Notes: a model not told the origin generated them from the letters alone. Positions 10,078-19,259 are shown, counted from the stretch's first letter. The stretch is 64,000 nt of DNA from Rossellomorea marisflavi (GCF_009806575.1 NZ_CP047095.1:4158001-4222000), one strand, 5' to 3'. A program made the numbers and translations.

Positions 10078-10104
10078 AAAAAAACAGCCCTATCTCTAAG
10101 GCTG
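10078..10104 (-). terminator. Terminator overlapping the end of patB
   Basis: On the minus strand, CAGCC, a loop and GGCTG are followed by a run of seven T. The stem overlaps the last codons of the patB-like gene. Confidence 0.7.
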
Positions 10105-11268
10105 CTTTCCTATTCTATGCTCAAGCAAAGCTTCATTCATCCGACGCAACGCCATGTCGATTCTCTCTTTGGGACAGGCAATGTTCATTCGGATGAACGC
10201 ACTGCCGGTCTCTCCGAATTTGAATCCTTCATCGAATTTCACTCTGGCCTTCTCCAGGAAGAAGGTACAAAGCTCTTCACCGCTCATGCCGAGTTTCTGA
10301 CAGTCGATCCAGATCAGGTGGGTGGCTTCCGGCTGAATCGCCTGAAGTTCAGGCATGTATTCCTTGATATAATTCAATACATACTGTTTGTTATCCTCCA
10401 ACACCATCAGAAGTTCTTCGAGCCACGGAATCCCTTCCTCATAGGCAGCGATGGTGCCTTCAATCCCGAATACGTTGGGACGCATCAGCCCGAAGGATGT
10501 GAGCTTCTCTTGATAACGCTGCTGCAATTCCTTATTCGGGATCATCAGTATGGACGTCTGAAGCCCGGCGATGTTAAACGTTTTGCTCGGGGCCGAGCAG
10601 ACGATGGTACGATCCCTCACGGAAGGATCCGCCTGGATGAAAGGAAAATGCTGATTCCCCTCGAACACGAGGTCGCCATGCATTTCATCTGAAATGATCC
10701 AAAGATCATGTTCTTTCGCAATCGCCGCTACCCGCTCCAGCTCTTCTTTTGTCCACACCCTGCCGACAGGATTATGGGGACTGCAGAGGATCAGGACCTT
10801 TGCTTTTGAAGAACGCGCTTTTTCCTCCAAGTCATCAAAGTCCATCTCATAGCGCCCATTTTCATAGAGAAGCGTATTCTTCAGAACCGTGCATCCATGC
10901 GCCTCGATCGTGCTGTAGAAAGGATAGTACACGGGATCCTGCAGGATGACGCCATCCCCCGGCTCTGTGAGGACCGAAAGAAGGACGTTGATGCCCGGAA
11001 TGATCCCAGGACTGAATGAAATCCATTCCTTCTGGATCTTGATGCCATACTGCTTGTCCCACCAGCCGATGATCGAGTCGAAGTACCGGTCACTGAAGGT
11101 GGTATAGCCGTAAATTCCATGAGCAGCTTTCTTTTGCAATGCCTCCACGATGGCAGGGGAAACCTGAAAATCCATATCTGCTATGCACATCGGTATGACA
11201 TCCTCCTGTGGATACGACCATTTAACCGAGTGGGTATTCGTTCTCTCGATGCAATCATTCCAGTTCAT
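10096..11268 (-). CDS. patB: PatB/MalY-type PLP-dependent cystathionine beta-lyase / aminotransferase
   Basis: A 390-residue fold-type I PLP enzyme of the MalY/PatB subgroup, which splits cystathionine (C-S lyase) to homocysteine, pyruvate and ammonia. Diagnostic features include the N-terminal VKWSYPQEDVIPMCIADMDF stretch, HGIYGYT, SPHNPVGRVW, the SDEMHGDL cofactor-binding region and the PLP lysine in CSAPSKTFNIAGLQ (about residue 233). It is the last gene of a three-gene minus-strand run and begins 6 nt after the AlkD-like stop codon. It could instead act as a plain aminotransferase, which sequence alone does not settle. Confidence 0.85.
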   Translation of the reverse strand: MNWNDCIERTNTHSVKWSYPQEDVIPMCIADMDFQVSPAIVEALQKKAAHGIYGYTTFSDRYFDSIIGWWDKQYGIKIQKEWISFSPGIIPGINVLLSVLTEPGDGVILQDPVYYPFYSTIEAHGCTVLKNTLLYENGRYEMDFDDLEEKARSSKAKVLILCSPHNPVGRVWTKEELERVAAIAKEHDLWIISDEMHGDLVFEGNQHFPFIQADPSVRDRTIVCSAPSKTFNIAGLQTSILMIPNKELQQRYQEKLTSFGLMRPNVFGIEGTIAAYEEGIPWLEELLMVLEDNKQYVLNYIKEYMPELQAIQPEATHLIWIDCQKLGMSGEELCTFFLEKARVKFDEGFKFGETGSAFIRMNIACPKERIDMALRRMNEALLEHRIGKQP

Positions 11269-11274
11269 GTTCCC

Positions 11275-12060
11275 TTACCCCCTGATTTTGTTGATATGCT
11301 TCATTCCCTCGCGCTCACTGAGCGGTGCGAGATCCTCGTTTGCGATAAAATCCTCCACCGTTTCCGGATTTGTCTTGGAGTACTCCCGGAGAGCCCAGCC
11401 GATCGCTTTTTGGATGAAGAATTCCTTGGAATCTTGTTTTTTCCTGATATAGCCGAATAGTCGGTCCTCTTCGGTCTTATCTTTATATTTCAGCTGATAA
11501 AGGATGGCCGACCGATTCAGCCAGATATGATCTGATGTGATCCACCGTTCAGGATATCCTCCATCTCCATGTTTCAGGAAAATGGATCCTGCAAGGTTCG
11601 GGGCGATGCCATCAATGGTATCCCACCAGGACTTTTTGACGATGAGCTCTTCAAGGAGCGGTAGATGGTCAAGGGTCAGCTTCTTGACCTGCCTTGAAAG
11701 GAGATAGAGAGCGGCATACTGACACTCCCGCCCCGGTTCGTCCCAGAGCAATTTCGTGACGGAAGGCAGCTCTTGCAGAGGGGGATCCCCGTACTGTTTG
11801 ACAAAGTCCTTGAGAGCAGCGTTGCGCTCAGGCGTTTTGATGCCATAAAACGAGAACTGATTCCGCATATACGCTTCCATCGGCACCCGGTTTTCTTCTG
11901 ATTCCATCTCTTTGAAGCATCGGAGGAGGGTGGCCGTATATGTCCTCACATGACTTGAACATGCGAGACAGACCCTAAGTTCCTCATCTCCCTGATAAAA
12001 GCCATTCTCACAATAGATGTCACACCCGCATGCTTCACAATTTGTCACAAGCTCTCTCAT
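11275..12060 (-). CDS. DNA alkylation repair protein (AlkD-like HEAT-repeat) with N-terminal Cys cluster
   Basis: Residues from about 40 to 261 match the AlkD/DNA-alkylation-repair family of HEAT-like helical repeats, which remove bulky or cationic alkylated bases. Supporting stretches are FYGIKTPERNAALKDF, KSWWDTIDGIAPNL and FFIQKAIGWALREYSKTNPE. The first about 35 residues form an extra Cys-rich module: Cys8, Cys11, Cys13, Cys17, Cys31 and Cys34, with CxxC pairs typical of a zinc ribbon. Family members are usually about 220-235 residues, so this looks like a fusion. It lies between the yczE-like and patB-like genes. Confidence 0.83.
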   Translation of the reverse strand: MRELVTNCEACGCDIYCENGFYQGDEELRVCLACSSHVRTYTATLLRCFKEMESEENRVPMEAYMRNQFSFYGIKTPERNAALKDFVKQYGDPPLQELPSVTKLLWDEPGRECQYAALYLLSRQVKKLTLDHLPLLEELIVKKSWWDTIDGIAPNLAGSIFLKHGDGGYPERWITSDHIWLNRSAILYQLKYKDKTEEDRLFGYIRKKQDSKEFFIQKAIGWALREYSKTNPETVEDFIANEDLAPLSEREGMKHINKIRG

Positions 12061-12086
12061 CCCGGTTCCCCCTCATTCTGCTCAAG

Positions 12087-12725
12087 CTACCCTGCAAGGG
12101 TTGCATCCTCTCGATGACGTGCAATCGTTGTCTCAACCCAATTCCTGCTCATAGGCAAGGACCAGCCTACCACCTGTCCGACACCTAGAGCGATGACGAT
12201 CGTTCCGAACCCGACGGGGCCGCCAAGCAGCCAGCCTGCAATCAATACGACCAGTTCCATGCCGTTCCTCACCCACTGGACGCGCCAGCCGGTCTTATCC
12301 ACGATTAAGAGCATAAGACTGTCCCTGGGGCCAGCTCCCAGTCCTGCAGCTACATAAATACCGATCCCGATTCCCATGATGATGATCCCGATACACAGTA
12401 CACCTGCCTGTATCCATAAAGACGAAGGGTCAGGAAGAAGATAGTTGAAGATGTCTATAAAAATCCCCACAAGGAGCATATTGATGAAGGCACCCAGTTT
12501 CGGGATTGATTTTGTCATGATCCCGGTGAAGGAGAGGATGACGATTCCCGCAATGATCGACCAGGCCCCAATGCTCAATCCGGCATTCAGGAATAGCCCA
12601 TAATGAAGGACGTCCCATGGACCGATGCCAAGATCCTTCCCTTTAATGGTCAACGTAATGCCGAACGCCATGATGATCAACCCGACAAAGAAAAATCCCC
12701 AACGGGTCATCCGTTCCCTTTTCAT
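12087..12725 (-). CDS. YczE/YyaS/YitT-type integral membrane protein
   Basis: A 212-residue protein with about five to six membrane helices and glycine-rich segments. The typical family signatures are ITLTIKGKDLGIGPWDVLHYGL near the N-terminus and AAGLGAGPRDSLMLL mid-protein. Families of this type are widespread in Bacillus. YczE of B. subtilis is linked to surfactin production, but the molecular function is unknown. It is the first gene of a minus-strand run with the alkylation-repair and PatB-like genes, 26 nt apart from the next gene. Confidence 0.8.
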   Translation of the reverse strand: MKRERMTRWGFFFVGLIIMAFGITLTIKGKDLGIGPWDVLHYGLFLNAGLSIGAWSIIAGIVILSFTGIMTKSIPKLGAFINMLLVGIFIDIFNYLLPDPSSLWIQAGVLCIGIIIMGIGIGIYVAAGLGAGPRDSLMLLIVDKTGWRVQWVRNGMELVVLIAGWLLGGPVGFGTIVIALGVGQVVGWSLPMSRNWVETTIARHREDATLAG

Positions 12726-12974
12726 TTTCTATCACTCTTTCTCTCTTTCATAATGCACCCACTTTACCACAGATTCACCTTCAAAGAAATTTCACCAAGC
12801 CGATTGGGTTTGTTGGATATTCATTATGAAAAAACGAATTGGATATCCGGATGAGATTGAGTTGAACGCGCTTTCTTCACTCCTTCCGTCATTTCCCAAA
12901 ATTCGACCCCTTAAAACCGAACAATACGACTGGATTCTTGTTTTATATTCGTGTTATAATCATTTTGCATCTAT

Positions 12975-13057
12975 TAAGCAGTGACTGGCGAAAATGTGGA
13001 AATGACCACAAGGGAGCTGCGTTCATATACCCATTTGCCGTTCGCCTGGGCATAATG
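12975..13057 (+). ncRNA. ZTP/ZMP riboswitch (pfl motif) upstream of folD
   Basis: The sequence carries the conserved pfl blocks in order: GTGACTGGCGAAAA, a GTGG/CCAC stem, GGGAGC, and after a variable spacer GCCGTTCGCCTGGGCA. These are the signature core and pseudoknot elements of the ZTP riboswitch, which senses the purine intermediate ZMP/ZTP that builds up when 10-formyl-THF is short. It sits between a TATAAT box (12954-12959) and folD, a classical ZTP-regulated gene. Expected effect: ligand binding raises folD expression. Confidence 0.9.
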
Positions 13058-13117
13058 ATTGGGCCATATCCATGAGCTACACGATAACAGCCTTAAAACA
13101 TTTCAGGAGGGATCGCA

Positions 13118-13966
13118 ATGGAACCATTGATCTTAAACGGAAGTAAAGTCGCAACAGACGTAAAGGAACAATTAAAAATACGTGTTGAAGCATTGAAAGA
13201 ACAAGGGGTTACCCCATGCCTTGCCACCGTACTGGTAGGAGACGACCCGTCCTCTGCCACATATGTCAAGATGAAGGGGAACGCCTGCGCGAAAATCGGT
13301 ATGGAATCAAGAAAGATCCATCTCCCGGCAGAAACGACGACAGAAGAGTTATTGGCCGTCCTTGATGGACTCAATGACGATTCTACGGTCCATGGCATCC
13401 TTCTCCAACACCCCGTGCCGTCCCAAATCGATGAGCGCGCCGCTTTTGAACGCATTTCCATCGAAAAGGATGTAGACGGTGTAACCAGCCACGGCTTCGG
13501 TCAAAACGCATTGGGCTTTGGTGAATTCCCGTCCTGCACCCCGGCAGCGATCATGGAAATCATCGATTACTACAATGTAGACCCCAAAGGAAAGCACGCC
13601 GTAGTGGTAGGAAGAAGTCCGATCCTGGGTAAACCTGTCTCCATGATGCTATTGAACCGAAACGCCACGGTGACCACGTGTCATTCCTATACAGAAAACC
13701 TCCCCGCCCTCCTTGCTGATGCGGACATCGTCGTTGCAGCAGTAGGTAAACCAAACTTCATCCAAGGAGATTGGTTGAAAGAGGGAGCCATTGTCCTCGA
13801 CGCCGGATACAACCCCGGAAATGTGGGCGACATCGATTATGAAAGCTGCTATGCAAAAGCATCGGCCATTACACCCGTCCCTGGTGGTGTCGGCCCCGTA
13901 ACGATCTCCATGCTGTTGAAGCAGACGGTGGACGCAGCTGAAAAATACGGAAAAACCAATTCATGA
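13118..13966 (+). CDS. folD: Bifunctional methylene-THF dehydrogenase / methenyl-THF cyclohydrolase
   Basis: A 282-residue cytosolic FolD, the normal length. It interconverts 5,10-methylene-, methenyl- and 10-formyl-THF for purine and formyl-Met synthesis. Family signatures are VGDDPSSATYVKMK with the catalytic-site Tyr/Lys, LLQHPVP, the NADP-binding VVVGRSPILGKP, and PGGVGPVTISMLL near the C-terminus. ATG follows an AGGAGG site at 13105-13110. The upstream ZTP riboswitch links its expression to folate-limited purine synthesis. It is monocistronic, ended by its own terminator. Confidence 0.97.
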   Translation: MEPLILNGSKVATDVKEQLKIRVEALKEQGVTPCLATVLVGDDPSSATYVKMKGNACAKIGMESRKIHLPAETTTEELLAVLDGLNDDSTVHGILLQHPVPSQIDERAAFERISIEKDVDGVTSHGFGQNALGFGEFPSCTPAAIMEIIDYYNVDPKGKHAVVVGRSPILGKPVSMMLLNRNATVTTCHSYTENLPALLADADIVVAAVGKPNFIQGDWLKEGAIVLDAGYNPGNVGDIDYESCYAKASAITPVPGGVGPVTISMLLKQTVDAAEKYGKTNS

Positions 13967-13974
13967 TGCACCCG

Positions 13975-13999
13975 ACCGCCCCTAAAGGGCGGTTTTTTT
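13975..13999 (+). terminator. Terminator after folD
   Basis: A perfect 7-bp stem (ACCGCCC / GGGCGGT) with a 5-nt loop and a run of T lies 8 nt after the folD stop. Confidence 0.92.
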
Positions 14000-14079
14000 A
14001 TTTTACTCTCCCAACGACTTATGTTTTCCAACCAGTTCGGCAATCATGGTAGTGACGTAATGAAAAGGAGCGTGAATTC

Positions 14080-15585
14080 ATGAATCATCAGCATCCGGAA
14101 CCTTATTGGAGGAAGGATATCCACCTCCCCTCCTACCCAAAGCTTGACCGTAACCTCAAGGTGGAAACGGTCGTGGTCGGTGGGGGCATCGCCGGGATCA
14201 CCACTGCATATTTCCTTGCCAAAAGCGGAAAGAAGGTGGCTCTGATCGAAGCAGACCGGTTATTGAATGGGACAACCGGTCACACGACAGCCAAGATCAC
14301 AGCGCAGCATGGCCTTATATACGATGAACTGATTCAGCATTTCGGTACAGAATACGCCAGGCATTATTACGAATCCAATGTGAAGGCGCTGGACTGGATC
14401 AGAAATTTGGCAAAAGAAGTCGACTGTGGCTTCAGTGAACAGGATGCCTATGTCTATGCGGAAACGAATGAGTATCTGCAGAAGGTACAAAAAGAGTATG
14501 AAGCGTATCTTGAACTTGGAATCGACGGAGAACTGGTGGAAACCATCCCCCTCGACATTCCCATTAAACAGGCCATCGTCATGAAAGGGCAGGCCCAGTT
14601 TCACCCTCTGAAATTCTTTAAGCACCTCATTGAATCCTTTATTGAACTTGGCGGTCAAGTATTCGAACAAACCCCTGCCGAGACCATTGAAGACGACACG
14701 GCAACAAAGGTCATAACATCGAGCGGTTATCATCTGGAATGTAATAAGGTAGCGATCTGCACACACTTCCCCTTCTTTGATGGAATGGGGCTTTACTTCA
14801 CCAAGATGTATGCGGAGCGCTCCTATATCATCGGAATCAAATCGGAGAAAAAATTCCCTGGTGGAATGTATATCAATGCGGAAGATCCTTCCCGTTCCTT
14901 CCGCTCGGTCGTGCATGAAGGCGGGGAGCTGATCCTGATCGGTGGAGAGAATCATAAAGCCGGGCAGGGCAAGGATACACAGGAACACTATGAATCCTTG
15001 GAGAAATGCGGAAGTGCGGTGTTCGGGAAATCTGATACACTTCACCGGTGGTCTGCCCAGGACTTGATTTCAGTTGATAAAGTTCCTTATATCGGAACAC
15101 TCACAGAGAAGCACCCTACCATCTTCGTAGCCACGGGCTTCAAAAAATGGGGGATGACGACCGGACCTTTATCGGGAATGATCCTGTCCGATTTGATACT
15201 TGGTCATCATAATATATACGCTGACCTCTACACCCCTTCACGATTTGTCGCCGACCCAAGCATTAAACACTTCATCTCGCAGAATGCCGATGTGGCCAAG
15301 CATCTTATAAAAGGAAAACTCCAGATTCCATTCAAGTCTTCCCGGGACCTCAAGAACGGGGAAGGAGCTGTCGTCTGGCATGGAGGGAAGAAATGCGGAG
15401 GGTATCGGGACGAGGAAGGCAGGCTCCACCTCGTGGATACCGCCTGTACCCATTTAGGCTGTGAAACTGCTTGGAACCAAGGTGATCTTACATGGGATTG
15501 TCCTTGTCATGGATCGCGTTTTTCTCCTGAAGGTACAGTCATTGAAGGACCAGCCCAAAAGCCGCTTCCATCGATTGATGAATAA
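14080..15585 (+). CDS. FAD-dependent oxidoreductase with C-terminal Rieske [2Fe-2S] domain
   Basis: A 501-residue two-domain redox protein. The N-terminal DAO-type flavin domain has the dinucleotide motif VVVGGGIAGITTAYFLAKSG at about residues 32-51 and the ATGFKKWGMTTGPLSGM flavin-contact region near 350. The C-terminal Rieske domain has ligands C456-T-H458 in CTHLGC and C474-P-C-H477 in CPCHGS. This architecture is common in Bacillaceae; the electron acceptor and substrate are not established. The gene stands alone, with an ATG behind AAAGGAG and a bidirectional terminator downstream. Confidence 0.87.
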   Translation: MNHQHPEPYWRKDIHLPSYPKLDRNLKVETVVVGGGIAGITTAYFLAKSGKKVALIEADRLLNGTTGHTTAKITAQHGLIYDELIQHFGTEYARHYYESNVKALDWIRNLAKEVDCGFSEQDAYVYAETNEYLQKVQKEYEAYLELGIDGELVETIPLDIPIKQAIVMKGQAQFHPLKFFKHLIESFIELGGQVFEQTPAETIEDDTATKVITSSGYHLECNKVAICTHFPFFDGMGLYFTKMYAERSYIIGIKSEKKFPGGMYINAEDPSRSFRSVVHEGGELILIGGENHKAGQGKDTQEHYESLEKCGSAVFGKSDTLHRWSAQDLISVDKVPYIGTLTEKHPTIFVATGFKKWGMTTGPLSGMILSDLILGHHNIYADLYTPSRFVADPSIKHFISQNADVAKHLIKGKLQIPFKSSRDLKNGEGAVVWHGGKKCGGYRDEEGRLHLVDTACTHLGCETAWNQGDLTWDCPCHGSRFSPEGTVIEGPAQKPLPSIDE

Positions 15586-15628
15586 TCTATGACCCGGGAA
15601 ATATTTATCGCAGGATATGACAAAACTA

Positions 15629-15664
15629 ATTGAAAAGGGACCGCTCAAGCGGTCCCTTTTCAAT
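15629..15664. terminator. Bidirectional terminator between the Rieske gene and msrAB
   Basis: A long near-perfect hairpin, with arms starting TTGAAAAGGGACCGC and a 4-nt TCAA loop, has A runs on one side and T runs on the other. It can therefore end both converging transcripts; it overlaps the msrAB stop codon. Confidence 0.88.
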
Positions 15665-16598
15665 TAAATAAGATTCTGAAATCCCCATACCCTTCTTCCT
15701 CAAGCAAATCTTTCGGGATGAACCGGAGAGCCGCTGAATTGATGCAGTACCTCAACCCGTCAGGTCCTGGTCCGTCGGTAAACACGTGGCCAAGATGGGA
15801 ATCGGCTTCCCTGCTGCGGACTTCCATACGTGTCGAACGATGACTGAGGTCATACCGTTCCGTCACACTTGCCTTCATGACAGGTTTTGTAAAGCTCGGC
15901 CATCCGCATCCACTATCATACTGATCCCTCGAGGTGAATAAAGGCTCCCCGGAGACGATATCGACATAGATGCCTTCTTCCCGGTTATCCCAGTACTCAT
16001 TCTCATAAGGAGGCTCCGTCCCATTTTCCTGGGTGACACGGTATTGCAAGGGAGTGAGCGTCTCTTTCAGATAAGAACGGTCTTCTGGCCAATATTCCTT
16101 TATAAACGCGTCCCTTCCAGACCCCCGTTTATAAAGGGCATAGCGGAACATATTCTTTTTATAGAAATCCTGGTGGTACTCCTCCGCTTTGTGAAATACA
16201 GCAGCAGGAAGGATCTCTGTTGCAATCGGCTTTGCAAATTTCCCGCTGTGTTGAAGCTCTTCACGCGATTTCACCGCCGCGATCCGCTGTTCTTCGGAGT
16301 GATAAAAGATCACCGTTCGATAGGGTGTACCCCGATCATTGAATTGTCCTTCAGCATCCGTGGGATCGATCTGCCTCCAATACACCTCAAGAAGCCGTTC
16401 ATATGGGAAAAGCGAGGGATCAAAATGAATTTCGACTGCCTCCACATGGCCGCTTTCACCCCTCACGACCTCTTTATAGGACGGAGCATCACCTTTGCCT
16501 CCGGTATATCCTGAAGTAACGGAAATAATCCCATCCAGTTGATCAAAGGGCTCGACCATGCACCAGAAGCATCCTCCTGCAAATGTTGCTTTTTCCAC
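15660..16598 (-). CDS. msrAB: Fused peptide methionine sulfoxide reductase MsrA/MsrB
   Basis: A 312-residue fusion that repairs both S- and R-methionine sulfoxide. The MsrA half begins at once with [10 protein letters not shown] (catalytic Cys10). The MsrB half starts around residue 165, with SGCGWPSF and the catalytic Cys in [14 protein letters not shown] chose the GTG at 16598, preceded by AAGGGTAGGG. A longer frame reaching back to 16733 would overlap the whole end of the CHY zinc-finger gene and adds residues with no family match. B. subtilis encodes the two enzymes separately, so this fused form differs. Confidence 0.92.
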   Translation of the reverse strand: MEKATFAGGCFWCMVEPFDQLDGIISVTSGYTGGKGDAPSYKEVVRGESGHVEAVEIHFDPSLFPYERLLEVYWRQIDPTDAEGQFNDRGTPYRTVIFYHSEEQRIAAVKSREELQHSGKFAKPIATEILPAAVFHKAEEYHQDFYKKNMFRYALYKRGSGRDAFIKEYWPEDRSYLKETLTPLQYRVTQENGTEPPYENEYWDNREEGIYVDIVSGEPLFTSRDQYDSGCGWPSFTKPVMKASVTERYDLSHRSTRMEVRSREADSHLGHVFTDGPGPDGLRYCINSAALRFIPKDLLEEEGYGDFRILFN

Positions 16599-16606
16599 CA
16601 GAATCC

Positions 16607-16936
16607 CTACCCTTCGAAATATAGATGATAATGATTGCTGCAGCCCGGATTGAATGGAGCCTGACAGTGAGGACAAGAGGACTGACAGTTCATATACTGC
16701 AGGATACTCAATTCCGATCGACACTTCCCACAAAGGACGGCCTTCTCATTCCACTCTTCCCGTCCCCATAAAACCGGCTCATGATCAGTCATTTCTTCAT
16801 GGCATTTGTGACATGGATAGTAGGTGTCACAGCATTTGAATTTGATGGCGATTATATCCTTTTCTGTATGGTAATGTCCGCATCTTGTTTCTTCATCGAC
16901 GTTTATGCCTGTGACTGGTATCGCTTGATTGGACAT
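16607..16936 (-). CDS. CHY-type zinc-finger protein
   Basis: A small protein of 109 residues from the ATG at 16936, which lies 6 nt after a G run; an in-frame ATG two codons further up is possible. It carries the CHY zinc-finger ligand set: [25 protein letters not shown], then CGKCRSELS and [17 protein letters not shown]. Bacterial CHY-finger proteins are of unknown function; eukaryotic homologues occur in E3 ligases. It precedes msrAB by 8 nt on the same strand, so a shared transcript and a redox or metal context are plausible. Confidence 0.83.
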   Translation of the reverse strand: MSNQAIPVTGINVDEETRCGHYHTEKDIIAIKFKCCDTYYPCHKCHEEMTDHEPVLWGREEWNEKAVLCGKCRSELSILQYMNCQSSCPHCQAPFNPGCSNHYHLYFEG

Positions 16937-17010
16937 ATTCATCCCCCGTTCAGATTCGTCATTCTCTTCCCCCATACTATACAATATTCATAAAGAAGGA
17001 GGGAAATAAA

Positions 17011-17616
17011 ATGAAAATCATCGTCTTTGGCGCAACAGGTGCCACCGGAACAGAAGTGATGAAGCAGGCAAAAGAACGGGGATTGGACGTGACTGCATTC
17101 GTGCGGGATCCTGCCAAACTTCCCGATCATTCAACCTTCATCCAGGGAGACGCCACGGACAGAAAGGCTGTCCAGGCAGCGCTGCAGGGACAGGATGCGG
17201 TCATTTCTTGCCTGGGGGCATCTGGTCTTGGAAAGACAACACAGCTCAGTATCATGACCGGTCATATCCTCTCCGGCATGCAGCTCCACGGAGCGAAATC
17301 GATCCATTATGTCGCCTCTGCCGGCATTGATCATGAAATATCAGGATTACAAGGTAAGTTGGCCCAGTTCATTCTGCGCAATGTGCTGAAGGACCACCGG
17401 GAAGCCGTTTCCCTGATCAAGGACAGTGGATTTCGCTATACCATCGCCCGACCCATGCAGCTGATCAATGGACCTTTCACAGGTGACTATCGGACTCACC
17501 CCGCCTCCATTCCTGAAGGAGGAAGGAAAATATCCAGAGCGGATGTTGCCCATTTCCTGTTGGAAAGCCTCCACCAAGACGCGTATGCCAACGCATCAAT
17601 CGGCCTTGCCTATTGA
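17011..17616 (+). CDS. NAD(P)-binding NmrA/SDR-like protein
   Basis: A 201-residue atypical short-chain dehydrogenase. The Rossmann signature GATGATGTEVM is at residues 8-18, with AFVRDPAKL after the second strand and VISCLGASG in the third. It lacks a clear YxxxK catalytic pair, like other NmrA/NAD(P)H-binding family members (YwnB/YhfK type). It may act as a redox-linked regulator or reductase. The ATG follows AAGGAGGG. It is divergent from the CHY finger gene, with a 74-nt gap between the two. Confidence 0.8.
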   Translation: MKIIVFGATGATGTEVMKQAKERGLDVTAFVRDPAKLPDHSTFIQGDATDRKAVQAALQGQDAVISCLGASGLGKTTQLSIMTGHILSGMQLHGAKSIHYVASAGIDHEISGLQGKLAQFILRNVLKDHREAVSLIKDSGFRYTIARPMQLINGPFTGDYRTHPASIPEGGRKISRADVAHFLLESLHQDAYANASIGLAY

Positions 17617-17617
17617 A

Positions 17618-17648
17618 GGACTTTCGGGGTGAACCCCGGAGGTCTTTC
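17618..17648 (+). terminator. Likely terminator after the NmrA-like gene
   Basis: A hairpin with core CGGGGT/ACCCCG and outer GGAC/GGTC pairs is followed by a short T-rich stretch, directly after the stop codon. The T run is short. Confidence 0.5.
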
Positions 17649-17772
17649 CCCCAATCTCTTTCATCCCTCACAGTGCGTTTCCCTTTGTAAAAGCAAAAGG
17701 TTTTTCAGACAGGTTGGTTTTGTGGTATATTACTTCGAGTGTCTAAACAAAATCAACTACGGAGGTGGTCTT

Positions 17773-19119
17773 ATCAAGACTGAACAACCGACCAAGACCG
17801 CTCCTTCTTACACAAAGACGGTTGCATTCCTCAGCCTGACCATATGGCTGGTCGTCATGAACACGACCATGTTCAATGTCGCCCTTCCAAATATCCTTCA
17901 TGAGTTCTCTTTGAAGCCTTCAGAGGGTGCTTGGATCGTATCGGGCTATTCTATCGTCTTGGCGATCGGGACGATTACGTATACACGCCTGTCCGACTAT
18001 CTCCCGTTCAGGCGCTTGATCATCATCGGGATTGTTGTGTTCGGTTTGGGTTCCCTTTCTGGTTTCTTTGCCGATTCATTCTTATGGTTACTGCTGTCCC
18101 GTTTGTTCCAGGCAGCCGGTGCCGCGGCCATTCCTGGACTGTCCATGGTATTTGCCAGCAGATTTATTCCAATGGCGGTACGGGGTCGCGCCCTTGCCAT
18201 GATCGCCTCTGCATCGTCCCTCGGCTTCGGACTTGGACCTGTTGTAGGAGGAGTCATCACTGACTATCTTAACTGGAATTATCTCTTCCTGGTTACCCTT
18301 CTCGTCATCGTCATGATTCCCGTCCTTTATAAGCTGTTGCCCGCTGAAACAGTCCGAAAAGGCGCATTCGACATATGGGGAGCCATCATGACCGGAGTGG
18401 GTGTCACATTCTTCCTTCTCTTCATTTCCGGATTCAATTGGATTCATCTCGCAGTAGCCCTTATATTCTTTGCAGTCCTGTGGATCAGGATCCATAAAAT
18501 CGAACTCCCTTTCATTCAGCCAAAACTGATCAGGGATAAGGGCTATAGGAAGATCTTGTACATGAGCTATATGGGGTTCGTGACGCACTTTGCCATTCTG
18601 CTCGTCATGCCCCTTATGCTAAAAAGCATCTTTGACAAGAATCCGACCACTATGGGATTGATCATCTTCCCGGGTGCGATGCTTTCGGCTGTTGCCGCCA
18701 TCTATGTGGGCAGACTGATCGATAAGTACGGGAATATGCGTGTGATGGTGATGGCCCACTGCCTTCTCCTGATCTCGACCATCCTGTTCTTCTTCCTGTC
18801 ACCGATCAGCGAATACATGATCATGCTCGCCTATATGTTCACGAGCTTCGGATTCTCAAGTCTCTCTTCAAGTACCACAAACGAAGTCTCCCGCGTGGTG
18901 AACAGGGATCTTGTCGGATCCGGAATGGGTATGAAGCAGCTGCTTCACTATGTCGGCAGTGCTTCCGGCTCGGTCATCGGAGGCTTGATCGTAGAGATGG
19001 GCGGAGTCGATTATGGTGTCGATGCGTTCAGGAATACGTTCCTTGTCCTCATCATCGCCATGATCCTATCCTTCCTGATCCTGATGTTCTATCATCGTCA
19101 ATTAAAGAAAACGGTATGA
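17773..19119 (+). CDS. MFS drug/proton antiporter, TetL/DHA2-like, with apparent ATC start
   Basis: A major facilitator protein of about 448 residues with many membrane helices (12-14). It resembles the tetracycline/multidrug DHA2 group: FNVALPNI in helix 1, RLSDYLPFRRLIIIG in the helix 2-3 loop, RGRALAMIASASSLGFGLGP (motif C region). A strong GGAGGTGG site at 17761-17768 is followed 4 nt later by ATC AAG ACT GAA, in frame with the protein. No ATG, GTG or TTG occurs at usable spacing. The only upstream canonical start (GTG 17629) adds 48 residues with no family match and overlaps a promoter-like TATATT. Substrate unknown. Confidence 0.78.
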   Translation: MKTEQPTKTAPSYTKTVAFLSLTIWLVVMNTTMFNVALPNILHEFSLKPSEGAWIVSGYSIVLAIGTITYTRLSDYLPFRRLIIIGIVVFGLGSLSGFFADSFLWLLLSRLFQAAGAAAIPGLSMVFASRFIPMAVRGRALAMIASASSLGFGLGPVVGGVITDYLNWNYLFLVTLLVIVMIPVLYKLLPAETVRKGAFDIWGAIMTGVGVTFFLLFISGFNWIHLAVALIFFAVLWIRIHKIELPFIQPKLIRDKGYRKILYMSYMGFVTHFAILLVMPLMLKSIFDKNPTTMGLIIFPGAMLSAVAAIYVGRLIDKYGNMRVMVMAHCLLLISTILFFFLSPISEYMIMLAYMFTSFGFSSLSSSTTNEVSRVVNRDLVGSGMGMKQLLHYVGSASGSVIGGLIVEMGGVDYGVDAFRNTFLVLIIAMILSFLILMFYHRQLKKTV

Positions 19120-19127
19120 TTCCCAAG

Positions 19128-19156
19128 CCCTGCGCCTTCAAGCGCAGGGTTTTTTC
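19128..19156 (+). terminator. Terminator after the MFS gene
   Basis: A perfect 8-bp stem (CCCTGCGC / GCGCAGGG) with a T run lies just after the stop codon. Confidence 0.9.
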
Positions 19157-19259
19157 GTATCGGCAGGAGCGTGCTGAATAAAATAACAATGCCTGGGTTC
19201 CCTTCTTACCTTTGTGGGTATAGTAGGAAGGACATTATATATAGAATAGGGGAGTCCAT

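Noticed and set aside
14260-15045. 261-codon frame on the minus strand
   Set aside because: It lies antisense to the FAD/Rieske oxidoreductase, which has full domain support.
16599-16733. 45-residue N-terminal extension of MsrAB
   Set aside because: It overlaps the CHY finger gene, has no family match, and a GTG with AAGGGTAGGG lies exactly at the MsrA domain start.
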